Below, one piece after another: positions 53,449-61,252 of a DNA stretch of 64,000 nucleotides. The stretch lies in assembly GCF_042651565.1 (NCBI RefSeq), contig NZ_JBHSDF010000003.1. The stretch is one strand, 5' to 3'. Made by a program: the position numbers and the translations under genes. Source of the DNA: Salinispirillum marinum (lineage in GTDB: Bacteria > Pseudomonadota > Gammaproteobacteria > Pseudomonadales > Natronospirillaceae). A model generated the notes under the pieces. The model did no database searches and was not told the DNA's origin. It saw only the letters and a list, made by a program, of their open reading frames with translations. Each line of letters starts with the position of its first letter. Position 1 is the stretch's first letter.

Positions 53449-53553
53449 ACCCACCTCGCTGTAAATATTGTGCGTTCAATGTGGAGTTTCACTAAGACAC
53501 TCTGCCGTGGAAACCCCTGTACATCAAGGTTTTATCATATACCCCGTCAATTA

Positions 53554-53568
53554 ATAGTTATTATCTAT
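53554..53568 (+). promoter_or_regulatory. candidate OxyR half-site before katG
   Basis: ATAG, seven bases, CTAT: one of the two dimer-binding units of the OxyR consensus, placed about 20 nt upstream of a weak -35 (CTGGAA 53590) and TATGTT -10 (53613). The second unit is poorly conserved. katG is a classic OxyR target. Confidence 0.4.
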
Positions 53569-53747
53569 CAACCCATTACCCTTTAGTTACTGGAAACAAT
53601 GAAAGCCTGTGCTATGTTGTATTCAGACCGACAAGACACTCTCAATGGTGAATCCAATATTCACTAAGGTTTCAGAGGGCTACTGTCGTCCATTTCGGTT
53701 TCGTGACGACACCTAGCCGGTAACGAAAGCAGCAACAGGAGAGAAAC

Positions 53748-55961
53748 ATGAGTGCAATAAAAAATGACGCCAGCGGTGGCAAATGCCCCGTGATGCATGG
53801 CTCTCGCACTACCATGGGCAGCGTAGGCACCGCCAACCACGAATGGTGGCCTAATCAACTGAATTTAAACATTCTGCATCAACATTCGCCTAAGTCTAAC
53901 CCGCTGGGTGAAGACTTCGACTACGCGGAAGCGTTCAAGTCGCTTGACCTCGCAGCCGTAAAGAAAGATCTGGCCGCCATCATGACCGACTCACAGGACT
54001 GGTGGCCAGCGGACTACGGTCATTATGGACCACTGTTTGTGCGTATGGCCTGGCACAGTGCAGGTACGTACCGTACGGCCGATGGTCGCGGTGGCGCCGG
54101 TACGGGCAATCAGCGCTTCGCACCCGTTAACAGTTGGCCGGATAACGGCAACCTTGATAAGGCACGGCGCCTCTTGTGGCCGGTGAAGCAAAAGTACGGC
54201 AACAAATTGTCATGGGCCGACTTGATGATTCTGGCCGGTAACGTCGGCATGGAAACCATGGGCTTCAAGACCTTTGGCTTCGCTGGTGGTCGAGCCGACA
54301 TTTATCAGCCAGAAGAAGATATTTACTGGGGCTCAGAAAAAGAATGGCTGGCAACCAGCGACAAACCCAACAGCCGTTATTCAGGTGAGCGGGACTTAGA
54401 AAATCCGTTGGCCGCCGTGCAGATGGGTTTGATCTATGTAAACCCTGAAGGCCCCGATGGTCACCCTGACCCACTGGCATCAGCCAAAGACATTCGTGAA
54501 ACCTTCGCCCGTATGGCGATGAACGATTATGAAACCGTTGCCCTGACCGCCGGTGGTCACACCTTTGGTAAGGCACACGGTGCAGGCGATGCGGCCTTGG
54601 TCGGACCAGAACCAGAAGCAGCTCCCATCGAAGAAATGGGCTTTGGCTGGAAGAGCAGCCATGGCAGCGGTAAAGGCGGCGACGCCATTACCAGTGGTAT
54701 TGAAGGCGCCTGGACTTCCAACCCCATCAAATGGGACATGGGCTATTTCGATGTTCTGTTCGGCTACGAATGGGAACTGACCAAGAGCCCTGCCGGAGCC
54801 AACCAATGGAAAGCCGTCGGTCTGGCCGACAACGACCATGCCCCACATGCGGCCGATGCCGCCAAGCGCGTTGGTTTGATGATGACCACTGCCGATATGG
54901 CGATGCGCGAAGATCCGGATTACCGGAAAATCTCCGAACACTTCCATAAAAATCCGGAAGAATTCGCCGATGCGTTCGCGCGCGCTTGGTTCAAACTGAC
55001 GCACCGTGACATGGGTCCAAAAGCTCGCTATTTAGGCCCCGAAGTGCCTGCGGAAGATTTGATCTGGCAGGACCCTGTGCCCGCAGTGGATCATCCACTG
55101 GTAGACGCGAAAGACATTGCCGATCTGAAAGCTAAGATTCTGGCTTCTGGTTTGAGCGTACAGGAACTGGTCTACACGGCTTGGTCATCTGCTTCAACCT
55201 TCCGTGGTTCCGACATGCGCGGTGGTGCCAACGGCGCACGCATTCGCTTGGCACCACAGAAAGATTGGGAAGTGAACCAACCGGCACAACTGGCGAAAGT
55301 ATTGAAAACGTTGGAAGGCATTCAAGCGGCTTTCAATAGTGGCAGCAAAAAAGTATCGCTTGCTGACTTGATCGTGCTGGGTGGTAACGCAGCGATCGAA
55401 AAAGCAGCGAAAGATGCTGGCCATAGCGTTGAGGTACCGTTCACTCCCGGGCGTACAGACGCTACGGCTGAGCAGACGGATGTGGAATCCTTTGAATTCC
55501 TGAAACCGGAAGCCGATGGTTTCCGCAACTATCGTCGGGCGGCCTTTACGGTAGCAGATGAGGAAATGTTGTTGGATAAAGCCCATCAACTGCAACTCAG
55601 CGCACCAGAGATGACCGTATTGGTCGGCGGCCTACGGGCATTAGACGCTAACTACGGACAAGCCAAGCATGGTGTATTGACCCAGTCTCCAGGCAAATTG
55701 ACCAACGATTTCTTCCTGAACATTGTGGACATGAGCACCGAGTGGAAGCCTGTGTCAGACAACACGTATGAAGGTCGTGACCGGAAAACCGGCGCTGTGA
55801 AGTGGACCGCAACACGGGTTGACCTGATCTTTGGTTCAAATTCGCAACTGCGTGCGCTGTCTGAGGTATACGCCCAGAGCGACGCCAAAGAGAAGTTCGT
55901 TCAGGACTTCGTGAAGGCGTGGAATAAGGTGATGAATGCGGATCGCTTTGATATCGCCTGA
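53748..55961 (+). CDS. katG: catalase-peroxidase
   Basis: 737 residues. Distal haem residues in VRMAWHSAGTYR (Arg99, Trp102, His103), the cross-linking Tyr in GLIYVNPEGPDG, proximal His in TAGGHTFGKAHGAG, and a complete second pseudo-peroxidase domain (WSSASTFRGSDMRGGANGAR). Decomposes hydrogen peroxide. No signal peptide, so cytoplasmic. AGGAGA precedes the ATG and a strong terminator follows. Divergent from the GMC oxidoreductase, which may itself make peroxide. Confidence 0.97.
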   Translation: MSAIKNDASGGKCPVMHGSRTTMGSVGTANHEWWPNQLNLNILHQHSPKSNPLGEDFDYAEAFKSLDLAAVKKDLAAIMTDSQDWWPADYGHYGPLFVRMAWHSAGTYRTADGRGGAGTGNQRFAPVNSWPDNGNLDKARRLLWPVKQKYGNKLSWADLMILAGNVGMETMGFKTFGFAGGRADIYQPEEDIYWGSEKEWLATSDKPNSRYSGERDLENPLAAVQMGLIYVNPEGPDGHPDPLASAKDIRETFARMAMNDYETVALTAGGHTFGKAHGAGDAALVGPEPEAAPIEEMGFGWKSSHGSGKGGDAITSGIEGAWTSNPIKWDMGYFDVLFGYEWELTKSPAGANQWKAVGLADNDHAPHAADAAKRVGLMMTTADMAMREDPDYRKISEHFHKNPEEFADAFARAWFKLTHRDMGPKARYLGPEVPAEDLIWQDPVPAVDHPLVDAKDIADLKAKILASGLSVQELVYTAWSSASTFRGSDMRGGANGARIRLAPQKDWEVNQPAQLAKVLKTLEGIQAAFNSGSKKVSLADLIVLGGNAAIEKAAKDAGHSVEVPFTPGRTDATAEQTDVESFEFLKPEADGFRNYRRAAFTVADEEMLLDKAHQLQLSAPEMTVLVGGLRALDANYGQAKHGVLTQSPGKLTNDFFLNIVDMSTEWKPVSDNTYEGRDRKTGAVKWTATRVDLIFGSNSQLRALSEVYAQSDAKEKFVQDFVKAWNKVMNADRFDIA

Positions 55962-55984
55962 TTCTGCTTAGGTACCCCAAATCA

Positions 55985-56012
55985 AAGCGTAGCCTTCGGG
56001 CTGCGCTTTTTT
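55985..56012 (+). terminator. intrinsic terminator of katG
   Basis: AAGCGTAGCC and GGCTGCGCTT (one T.G pair) with a TTCG tetraloop, then a T-run. Confidence 0.9.
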
Positions 56013-56014
56013 AT

Positions 56015-56166
56015 GCCCAAGGATGGGCGGTATGCTGGCAACGCAGGAGCAGTTGCCAGTATTGCCCAAGGATGGGCGGGCAGAGAATTGCTCCTGCATT
56101 CTCTACATACCGGCCGTCCTAGCCATATATGCTGGCAACGCAGGAGCAGTTGCCAGTATTGCCCAA
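56015..56166 (+). repeat. cluster of three REP-like hairpins after katG
   Basis: Three hairpins in tandem. Copies at 56035-56059 and 56132-56156 have arms CTGGCAAC and GTTGCCAG with loop GCAGGAGCA. The middle copy (56082-56104) has different arms, AGAGAAT and ATTCTCT, and the loop in reverse complement (TGCTCCTGC). Each is preceded or followed by a second small dyad of the GCCCAAGGATGGGC kind (56015-56028, 56064-56077). The cluster fills the space between convergent katG and the cyclase gene and matches copy 1 after rpoD. Confidence 0.75.
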
Positions 56167-56183
56167 GGAGCCCGTTACCCAGC

Positions 56184-57794
56184 CTACTGAGGCTGCCACA
56201 CCCACGCAGACAGTGCTTGTGTACGGCCACGCAACGTCACATCGCCCAAGTTAGACCACTCCGCCAAATCTCGACAATCATCCGGTAACACCACGTCAGA
56301 TACGACCAATACCGCATCATGGGATTTCGCCATGCCCTCCAAGCGACTGGCGGTATTGACGGTATCACCAATCACCGAATACTCGCGGCGCTGCGAGCTG
56401 CCCACCGGCCCAGCCAAGGCAGGCCCAGCATGTATTCCCATGGCTAATTGCACGTCCGGCATATCACGCGTGGCATGCCAGATGGCTTGCGCCGCCTGCA
56501 ACGCCTGTTTACCCGGATCCTCTAGTACTGTGGGCGCACCAAATACGGCCATAAAAGCATCACCCAAATACTTGTTGATATGGCCGCCCTGCTTGGCCAC
56601 GAGGGGCCCGGCAATGTCGAAAAAACGGTTCAAGAACTGTGTCACTTCGGTTGGACTGCGTTCGGCAGAATAGGCCGTAAAACCGCGAAGATCACAAAAG
56701 AGGACCGCGATGTTGAGGGATTGTGTCCCCCAGTCCTCCGGGTGCGCCAGCAAATGGTCTCGAACTTGCGGGTCGACCGCCTGCCCTAAGGTGTGTTGCA
56801 GTTGCGCTTCGGCGGCCATAGAAAGTGCCAACTGATTTACCCCTTGGGCAAGTATCCCGACTTCATCTTGACTGCGCAGAGGCACTGAAACCGCGTAGTT
56901 TTGCCGCTGTAATTGTTTGATCGCACCCACCAATTCATCCAGCGACAGCGATAACGTCTTACTGGACAGCATAGCCAACAAAAAACTCAAGCCCGCCAGA
57001 AACACCCCGGTACCGAGGACAAATAAAGCATTGTCTGGCCAGGAGGACAAGCCCGATATATACACCAACAACAAAACAATGGGGAACAGACTAACGCCGA
57101 GCCAACCTACGGCTTGCCGTCTGCTGAGCGACGGTATGATCCATGGGCGGATACGCACCAATTCTTTCGGTGAGAAAAACCACGGAATAAAATAACGGCG
57201 GCACAAATAGTCAAACGCACTGAAACTGAGCAAACTGGAGAACATGCCGCACATGCCGAACACCAAAACAGCGCGCAATCGATACGCTGTTGAAAACTCC
57301 GGGTAAGTGAATTGCATGTAACCTTGCACTAAGGAGAGCGCCAAAATCCAGGACACCACCGTTAAGGTGGTGATGGCAAAAGTGGCATTAAGAATACGCC
57401 GTTGCGCCCGGATCTTTTGCAGTTCCGTGGCATCCGGGTGGTGCAGGTAGCGCCACAGCGGAAGAAAGTACACAAACACCAGCACGGCCATGACAGGAAA
57501 TGGCCCAATGTTTAAGCCTAACATCAATCCATCGTCTTGCAGGCTATCAATATACACATAGAAATGACTGCGCAGACTATCGGGCAGAAACGATTCCAGC
57601 ACCCAATTGCCCATAAAGAACCCCAGAATATTGGTTCCTAAAAATACGGCATAGGTGCCCAAGAGCAAGAGTACACTGCGATTGATCCAGCGTTCGTAAA
57701 TGAACGTCCCAACCGGTTCAGCACTGGCGGCTTTGGCCTTTGCGTCACCACCTGGGTTTTCGCGCTCTACCTTCATTGCGGGTAACCGTGACAT
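56184..57794 (-). CDS. class III adenylate/guanylate cyclase with HAMP
   Basis: About 536 residues. Five or six membrane helices (about 30-285), a HAMP-like segment (LSLSLDELVGAIKQLQRQNY, VPLRSQDEVGILAQGVNQLA) and a class III cyclase domain with AVLFCDLRGFTAYS (metal Asp), NKYLGDAFMAVFGAP (second Asp), GIHAGPALAGPVG and IGDTVNTASRLEG. Likely makes cAMP in response to a membrane signal. Start at 57794 (GAGG 8 nt upstream) rather than 57803. Convergent with katG across the repeat cluster. Confidence 0.9.
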   Translation of the reverse strand: MSRLPAMKVERENPGGDAKAKAASAEPVGTFIYERWINRSVLLLLGTYAVFLGTNILGFFMGNWVLESFLPDSLRSHFYVYIDSLQDDGLMLGLNIGPFPVMAVLVFVYFLPLWRYLHHPDATELQKIRAQRRILNATFAITTLTVVSWILALSLVQGYMQFTYPEFSTAYRLRAVLVFGMCGMFSSLLSFSAFDYLCRRYFIPWFFSPKELVRIRPWIIPSLSRRQAVGWLGVSLFPIVLLLVYISGLSSWPDNALFVLGTGVFLAGLSFLLAMLSSKTLSLSLDELVGAIKQLQRQNYAVSVPLRSQDEVGILAQGVNQLALSMAAEAQLQHTLGQAVDPQVRDHLLAHPEDWGTQSLNIAVLFCDLRGFTAYSAERSPTEVTQFLNRFFDIAGPLVAKQGGHINKYLGDAFMAVFGAPTVLEDPGKQALQAAQAIWHATRDMPDVQLAMGIHAGPALAGPVGSSQRREYSVIGDTVNTASRLEGMAKSHDAVLVVSDVVLPDDCRDLAEWSNLGDVTLRGRTQALSAWVWQPQ

Positions 57795-57896
57795 CACAAA
57801 CACCTCTTGCGTACAGAGAGGTCACATATTACCCACTACCGACCCGCCCATGCCAAGTCTTTCGACATGCCTGCCAACCGGCGCTCGCAAGAATTT

Positions 57897-59291
57897 CTAT
57901 TTTCCGGAACGAAACAGCTTTACCACCGGATGCTGGAATATTCGGTCCAAAAACACTTGCTGACTCAATTGCCGCAAAGCGTCGGCATAACTTGGGTACG
58001 GATGGATAACCCCCTGCAACTTACTGAACGGAATGCCGAGGGTTTTCAACACCTGCACCTCGGCAATCAAGTCGCCCGCCCGCTCGGCAATAATGTGGGC
58101 ACCCAAAACGCGGGCCCGGTGGTCGGTTATCAATTTGATGCGCCCCATATCTCCGGCCTTGGTTTGCGCCCGATCGAGTTTGGCAAAATCATAGTGATAG
58201 ACCCGTATCCGGTCTCCGTACTGTGCACGAGCCTCGGTTTCTGTCATTCCCGCACGCGCCAATTCAGGATCGGTAAACGTTGCCCAGGTGACGTGTTGAT
58301 AATTCACCGAGCGTTTGACCGGTAGCGGCAACACCGCGTTCATGGCGGCTATTTTGCCTTGGTAATTCGCCATGTGACTGAGCAAATAAGGTCCTGCCAC
58401 ATCGCCGCAGGCGTATACGTGCGGTAAGGAAGTTTGCAAGTGCTTATTCACCACCACACCCTTATCGACCTGAATACCCACGGTGTCCAAGCCCATACCC
58501 TTAATATTCGGTGCGCGGCCTAACGCGACCAAAATTTGCTCCGCGTCTAATGTGCTTTCCTGTGTGCCACGAACCGTGTGCAAGCGGATACCCTGTGCGG
58601 TTTTTTCTACCCGCGTGGCCTTGGTGTCGAGCTGGAACACCACGCCTTCAGACGCCAGTTTTTCGCGCATCAGGGCCGCAAACTCGGGCTCCTCCCGGCC
58701 CAAGACTTCCGGCAACATCTCAACCACGGTACAGCGTACCCCTAACCGATTCAGGGCTTGTGCCAGCTCCATGCTGATCACACCGCCACCCAAGATCAGT
58801 AACGATTCGGGCAGTTGTTCGAGCTGGAAAATGTTCTCATTGGTCAGTGGGGCAACCTCGCTCAGACCGGGTATGGGCGGTAACAAGGGCGCACTTCCGG
58901 TTGCCAGGATAATTTTCTTGCCCCGAACACGCTGATCACCCACGGCGAGCGTGTGTGCATCGACAAAAACCGCCTCGCCATTGAGATAGTCAGCACCGGC
59001 TTTCTGCAGCACTTCCGGTGTTTCGTGTTCATAGATGCGTTCACTCACGGCGCGCACATTGGCCATAATCGACGCGCCATCAACCTGAATATCGGCAAAT
59101 TTCCGTGCCGTATGCACCGCTTTCGCTTGGTTAATCAGCGATTTGCTGGGAATACAACCTGACCACGTACATTCGCCACCGGGTCGATCTTTTTCGATCA
59201 CTAAAACGCTTTTACCAAAACCCAGCGCCGTGAAGGTGGCGGTTAAACCACCCGCACCTGACCCGATTACAATGAGATCGTAGTTTTTCAT
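57897..59291 (-). CDS. pyridine nucleotide-disulfide oxidoreductase
   Basis: About 464 residues from the ATG at 59291. FAD site LIVIGSGAGGLTATFTALGF, redox-active disulfide GGECTWSGCIPSK (Cys41, Cys46), NAD site LLILGGGVISMELAQALNRL, YACGDVAGPYLLSHMANYQG, and a C-terminal dimer domain with IHPYPSYADALRQL. The last replaces the HPT(L/F)SE of dihydrolipoyl dehydrogenase, so the substrate is not lipoamide for sure; the mercuric-reductase-like/RclA group is nearer. Downstream of the DUF1499 gene by 26 nt and controlled from the shared divergent promoter. Confidence 0.88.
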   Translation of the reverse strand: MKNYDLIVIGSGAGGLTATFTALGFGKSVLVIEKDRPGGECTWSGCIPSKSLINQAKAVHTARKFADIQVDGASIMANVRAVSERIYEHETPEVLQKAGADYLNGEAVFVDAHTLAVGDQRVRGKKIILATGSAPLLPPIPGLSEVAPLTNENIFQLEQLPESLLILGGGVISMELAQALNRLGVRCTVVEMLPEVLGREEPEFAALMREKLASEGVVFQLDTKATRVEKTAQGIRLHTVRGTQESTLDAEQILVALGRAPNIKGMGLDTVGIQVDKGVVVNKHLQTSLPHVYACGDVAGPYLLSHMANYQGKIAAMNAVLPLPVKRSVNYQHVTWATFTDPELARAGMTETEARAQYGDRIRVYHYDFAKLDRAQTKAGDMGRIKLITDHRARVLGAHIIAERAGDLIAEVQVLKTLGIPFSKLQGVIHPYPSYADALRQLSQQVFLDRIFQHPVVKLFRSGK

Positions 59292-59317
59292 AGTCCAAAG
59301 GTTCCTTGTGTGCGGGC

Positions 59318-59782
59318 TCACTGCGCGGCCGTGTCTGCAACCTGATTGTAGAGTTCTGTGAGCCGCGCAAAGCGTTTTTGGTTGAGCCCTAAATCCGACT
59401 TTCCGGCCCGACTTTTCGACCGGAAGTGCACACGCTGTGTCTGTGCATCCAGGTAGAACTCGGCATCATCTCTGTAGCGCATCAAGGGCGTGACGAATAC
59501 GACATAAAGATAGTCATCACGCTGGGTTATGACCTCCGCTTTCCCATAAAGTTCAACGGCTTGCAGGATCGCCTGCAGGGTAGACTTTTGATCGGCTTTG
59601 AATGCCCAAGGTTGCACTTGCTTCGCCGGATCATCGGTCTGGGTTGAGACGCCGTTAGGGTCTTTACTGAGCGGTTTCAGACGACCATTCTCATGCCCCA
59701 ATTCCGGCACGCGGGCATTTTGGGTATAGATGGCGATAAACGCGACGGCGACCAGCGCCAAAATTAACAGTACGAACCACAT
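59318..59782 (-). CDS. DUF1499 membrane-anchored protein
   Basis: 154 residues: N-terminal membrane helix (about 2-19), then a DUF1499 domain (KADQKSTLQAILQAVELYG, VFVTPLMRYRDDAEFYLD, VHFRSKSRAGKSDLGLNQKR). Function of the family is unknown; it often occurs with redox genes. First gene of a two-gene unit with the flavoprotein, opposite the OhrR-like regulator. Confidence 0.82.
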   Translation of the reverse strand: MWFVLLILALVAVAFIAIYTQNARVPELGHENGRLKPLSKDPNGVSTQTDDPAKQVQPWAFKADQKSTLQAILQAVELYGKAEVITQRDDYLYVVFVTPLMRYRDDAEFYLDAQTQRVHFRSKSRAGKSDLGLNQKRFARLTELYNQVADTAAQ

Positions 59783-59806
59783 CTTAGATATTCCTCATTG
59801 ATTTAT

Positions 59807-59866
59807 CTTGTGCGCAAAACAATAGACGCTTGAACTTGACTCGTCAATACCTTGCGCGCAAAATAA
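59807..59866. promoter_or_regulatory. overlapping divergent promoters with paired operators
   Basis: Direct repeats CTTGTGCGCAAAACAA (59807-59822) and CTTGCGCGCAAAATAA (59851-59866), 14 of 16 identical, each centred on the palindrome TTGYGCGCAA. Rightward promoter: TTGACT (59836), 17 nt, CAAAAT (59859). Leftward promoter: TTGACG (59847-59842), 17 nt, TATTGT (59824-59819). Each repeat covers one -10, so one protein bound to both could silence both units. Confidence 0.65.
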
Positions 59867-59900
59867 ATACCTCATTAACCATCGAGCAAACATTCGAGCC

Positions 59901-60365
59901 ATGTCTTCTTCCGCTGCGGAGCCGCTGTTGCTGCGTAACCAAATTTGCCATGCACTGTACAGTGCCACCAACGCCCTGATTCGCGCCTATCGTCCGCTCT
60001 TGGAACCACTGGATTTGACCTATCCACAGTATCTGGTGATGTTGTCGCTGTGGGAGCGGGATGGGGTGCCTATCAAGCACTTGGTAGAAGAAACACGGCT
60101 GGATTCCGGGACCTTAACGCCCATTTTGAAACGCTTGGAACAGAAGAGCTTGATTGCCCGGCGCAAAGACGAGCACGATGAGCGTCAGTGGTTAATTCAG
60201 CTCAGTACCGACGGACGCAAAATGCATACTGAAGCACAGCAAATACCACAACAACTGTGGTGTCTTTCCAGCTTATCACTGGCTGACGCTACGGCATTGA
60301 AAGCGTCCGTAGACCACCTGTACCACGATTTGATTGAACAGGAACGAGGCAGCACAAACGCCTGA
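59901..60365 (+). CDS. OhrR-like MarR-family regulator
   Basis: 154 residues. LLLRNQICHALYSATNALIR places Cys16 where OhrR carries its peroxide-sensing Cys, with Tyr30 and Tyr41 (RAYRPLLEPLDLTYPQYLVM) in the positions that hydrogen-bond it. The winged HTH has DSGTLTPILKRLEQKSLI and RRKDEHDERQWLIQLS. Likely represses at low peroxide and releases when Cys16 is oxidised. No ohr gene adjoins it; the divergent DUF1499-flavoprotein pair is the probable target. Confidence 0.88.
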   Translation: MSSSAAEPLLLRNQICHALYSATNALIRAYRPLLEPLDLTYPQYLVMLSLWERDGVPIKHLVEETRLDSGTLTPILKRLEQKSLIARRKDEHDERQWLIQLSTDGRKMHTEAQQIPQQLWCLSSLSLADATALKASVDHLYHDLIEQERGSTNA

Positions 60366-60388
60366 TCAGACGACCAACCCCCCGGGAT

Positions 60389-61186
60389 TTAGGCGTTCAG
60401 CAAGCGTAGTACGTTACTGCTGTTGGCGTTGGCTTGCCCTTGCAACAACAACTGGGCACGATTTTGCACGTCATCTTGCGCTAATTGACTGGCCAGTTCC
60501 GCAATGTCCGTATCTTGTATCCCGCTGCGCGCCGTGCTGTTATCTATGCGGCTTTGCACCAATTGATTGGCTTGTTGATCAAGCCGGTTGCTGGCAGCAC
60601 CATCCTGCACTTGGGTGTCGGTCAAGGCCGCCAAACTGTCGTCCAGCCGGTCCAAAACTGCAGACAAGTCACCATCACCGCCCAACTGCAACGATCCAAA
60701 ATCCAGCGCTGCGAGAGTGTCCGTCAGGTTTGTACCCGATACTACCGTGGTGTCGCTGGGGTTGGCCCCGGTTTGTAACGACAACGGATCGGCCGAAAAG
60801 AGTTTGCGGCCGTTAAATTCAGCACCGGCTATTTGTTCATTGATGCCATCACGCAGTGTCTCAAACTCACGATTGATCAGGTTGCGCTCATCCGGGCTGT
60901 TAATGCCATTATTGGCTTGTACGGCCAATTCCCGCATACGCTGAACCTGCTCCGTAAATTGGCTGACCATACCGCCACGGGTTTGCAATAAACTTTGGCC
61001 GTCGCCAATGTTGCGCATCGCCACCGACTGCCCATTGACCTGAGAGGACAGCCCTTGAACGATCGCTGCACCGGCCGCATCGTCGGCGGCCTGATTGATG
61101 CGCACGCCGCTAGAAGCTTGCTGTACCAAACCGGGATAGACGGAGTTGGTGCTGACGGACGGGGCGGAGCTGAAATTAATGGCCAT
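60389..61186 (-). CDS. short orphan flagellin
   Basis: 265 residues. D0/D1 flagellin ends are clear: SSGVRINQAADDAAGAAIVQ, VQRMRELAVQANNG, FNGRKLFSADPLSLQTGANP at the N side and DIAELASQLAQDDVQNRAQL, LLQGQANANSSNVLRLLNA at the C side. The variable D2/D3 part is reduced to about 60 residues and the first helix is about ten residues shorter than in FliC. No other flagellar gene is in the window and no sigma-28 motif is visible. It starts 66 nt after the GIDE/LemA gene behind a strong hairpin. Confidence 0.85.
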   Translation of the reverse strand: MAINFSSAPSVSTNSVYPGLVQQASSGVRINQAADDAAGAAIVQGLSSQVNGQSVAMRNIGDGQSLLQTRGGMVSQFTEQVQRMRELAVQANNGINSPDERNLINREFETLRDGINEQIAGAEFNGRKLFSADPLSLQTGANPSDTTVVSGTNLTDTLAALDFGSLQLGGDGDLSAVLDRLDDSLAALTDTQVQDGAASNRLDQQANQLVQSRIDNSTARSGIQDTDIAELASQLAQDDVQNRAQLLLQGQANANSSNVLRLLNA

Positions 61187-61201
61187 GCAATGAACCTCAC
61201 T

Positions 61202-61226
61202 GAGCTGGTTACAGTTTAACCAGCTC
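61202..61226 (-). promoter_or_regulatory. perfect 10-bp hairpin in flagellin leader
   Basis: GAGCTGGTTA and TAACCAGCTC with a 5-nt loop end 15 nt before the flagellin ATG, right at the ribosome site GTGAGG. No T-run follows, so it is a leader or intercistronic structure rather than a terminator. Confidence 0.6.
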
Positions 61227-61252
61227 GGGGGCCGTTAGCCAGCACCCAATGA

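Noticed and set aside
54480..55004. 174-codon frame antisense to katG
   Set aside because: No start signal or domain; overlaps a fully conserved catalase-peroxidase.
57807..58325. 172-codon frame antisense to the flavoprotein gene
   Set aside because: Sense gene has FAD, NAD and disulfide motifs; antisense text has none.
60389..61186. phage tail or virulence island around the flagellin
   Set aside because: Neighbours are ordinary chromosomal genes and no phage gene is visible.
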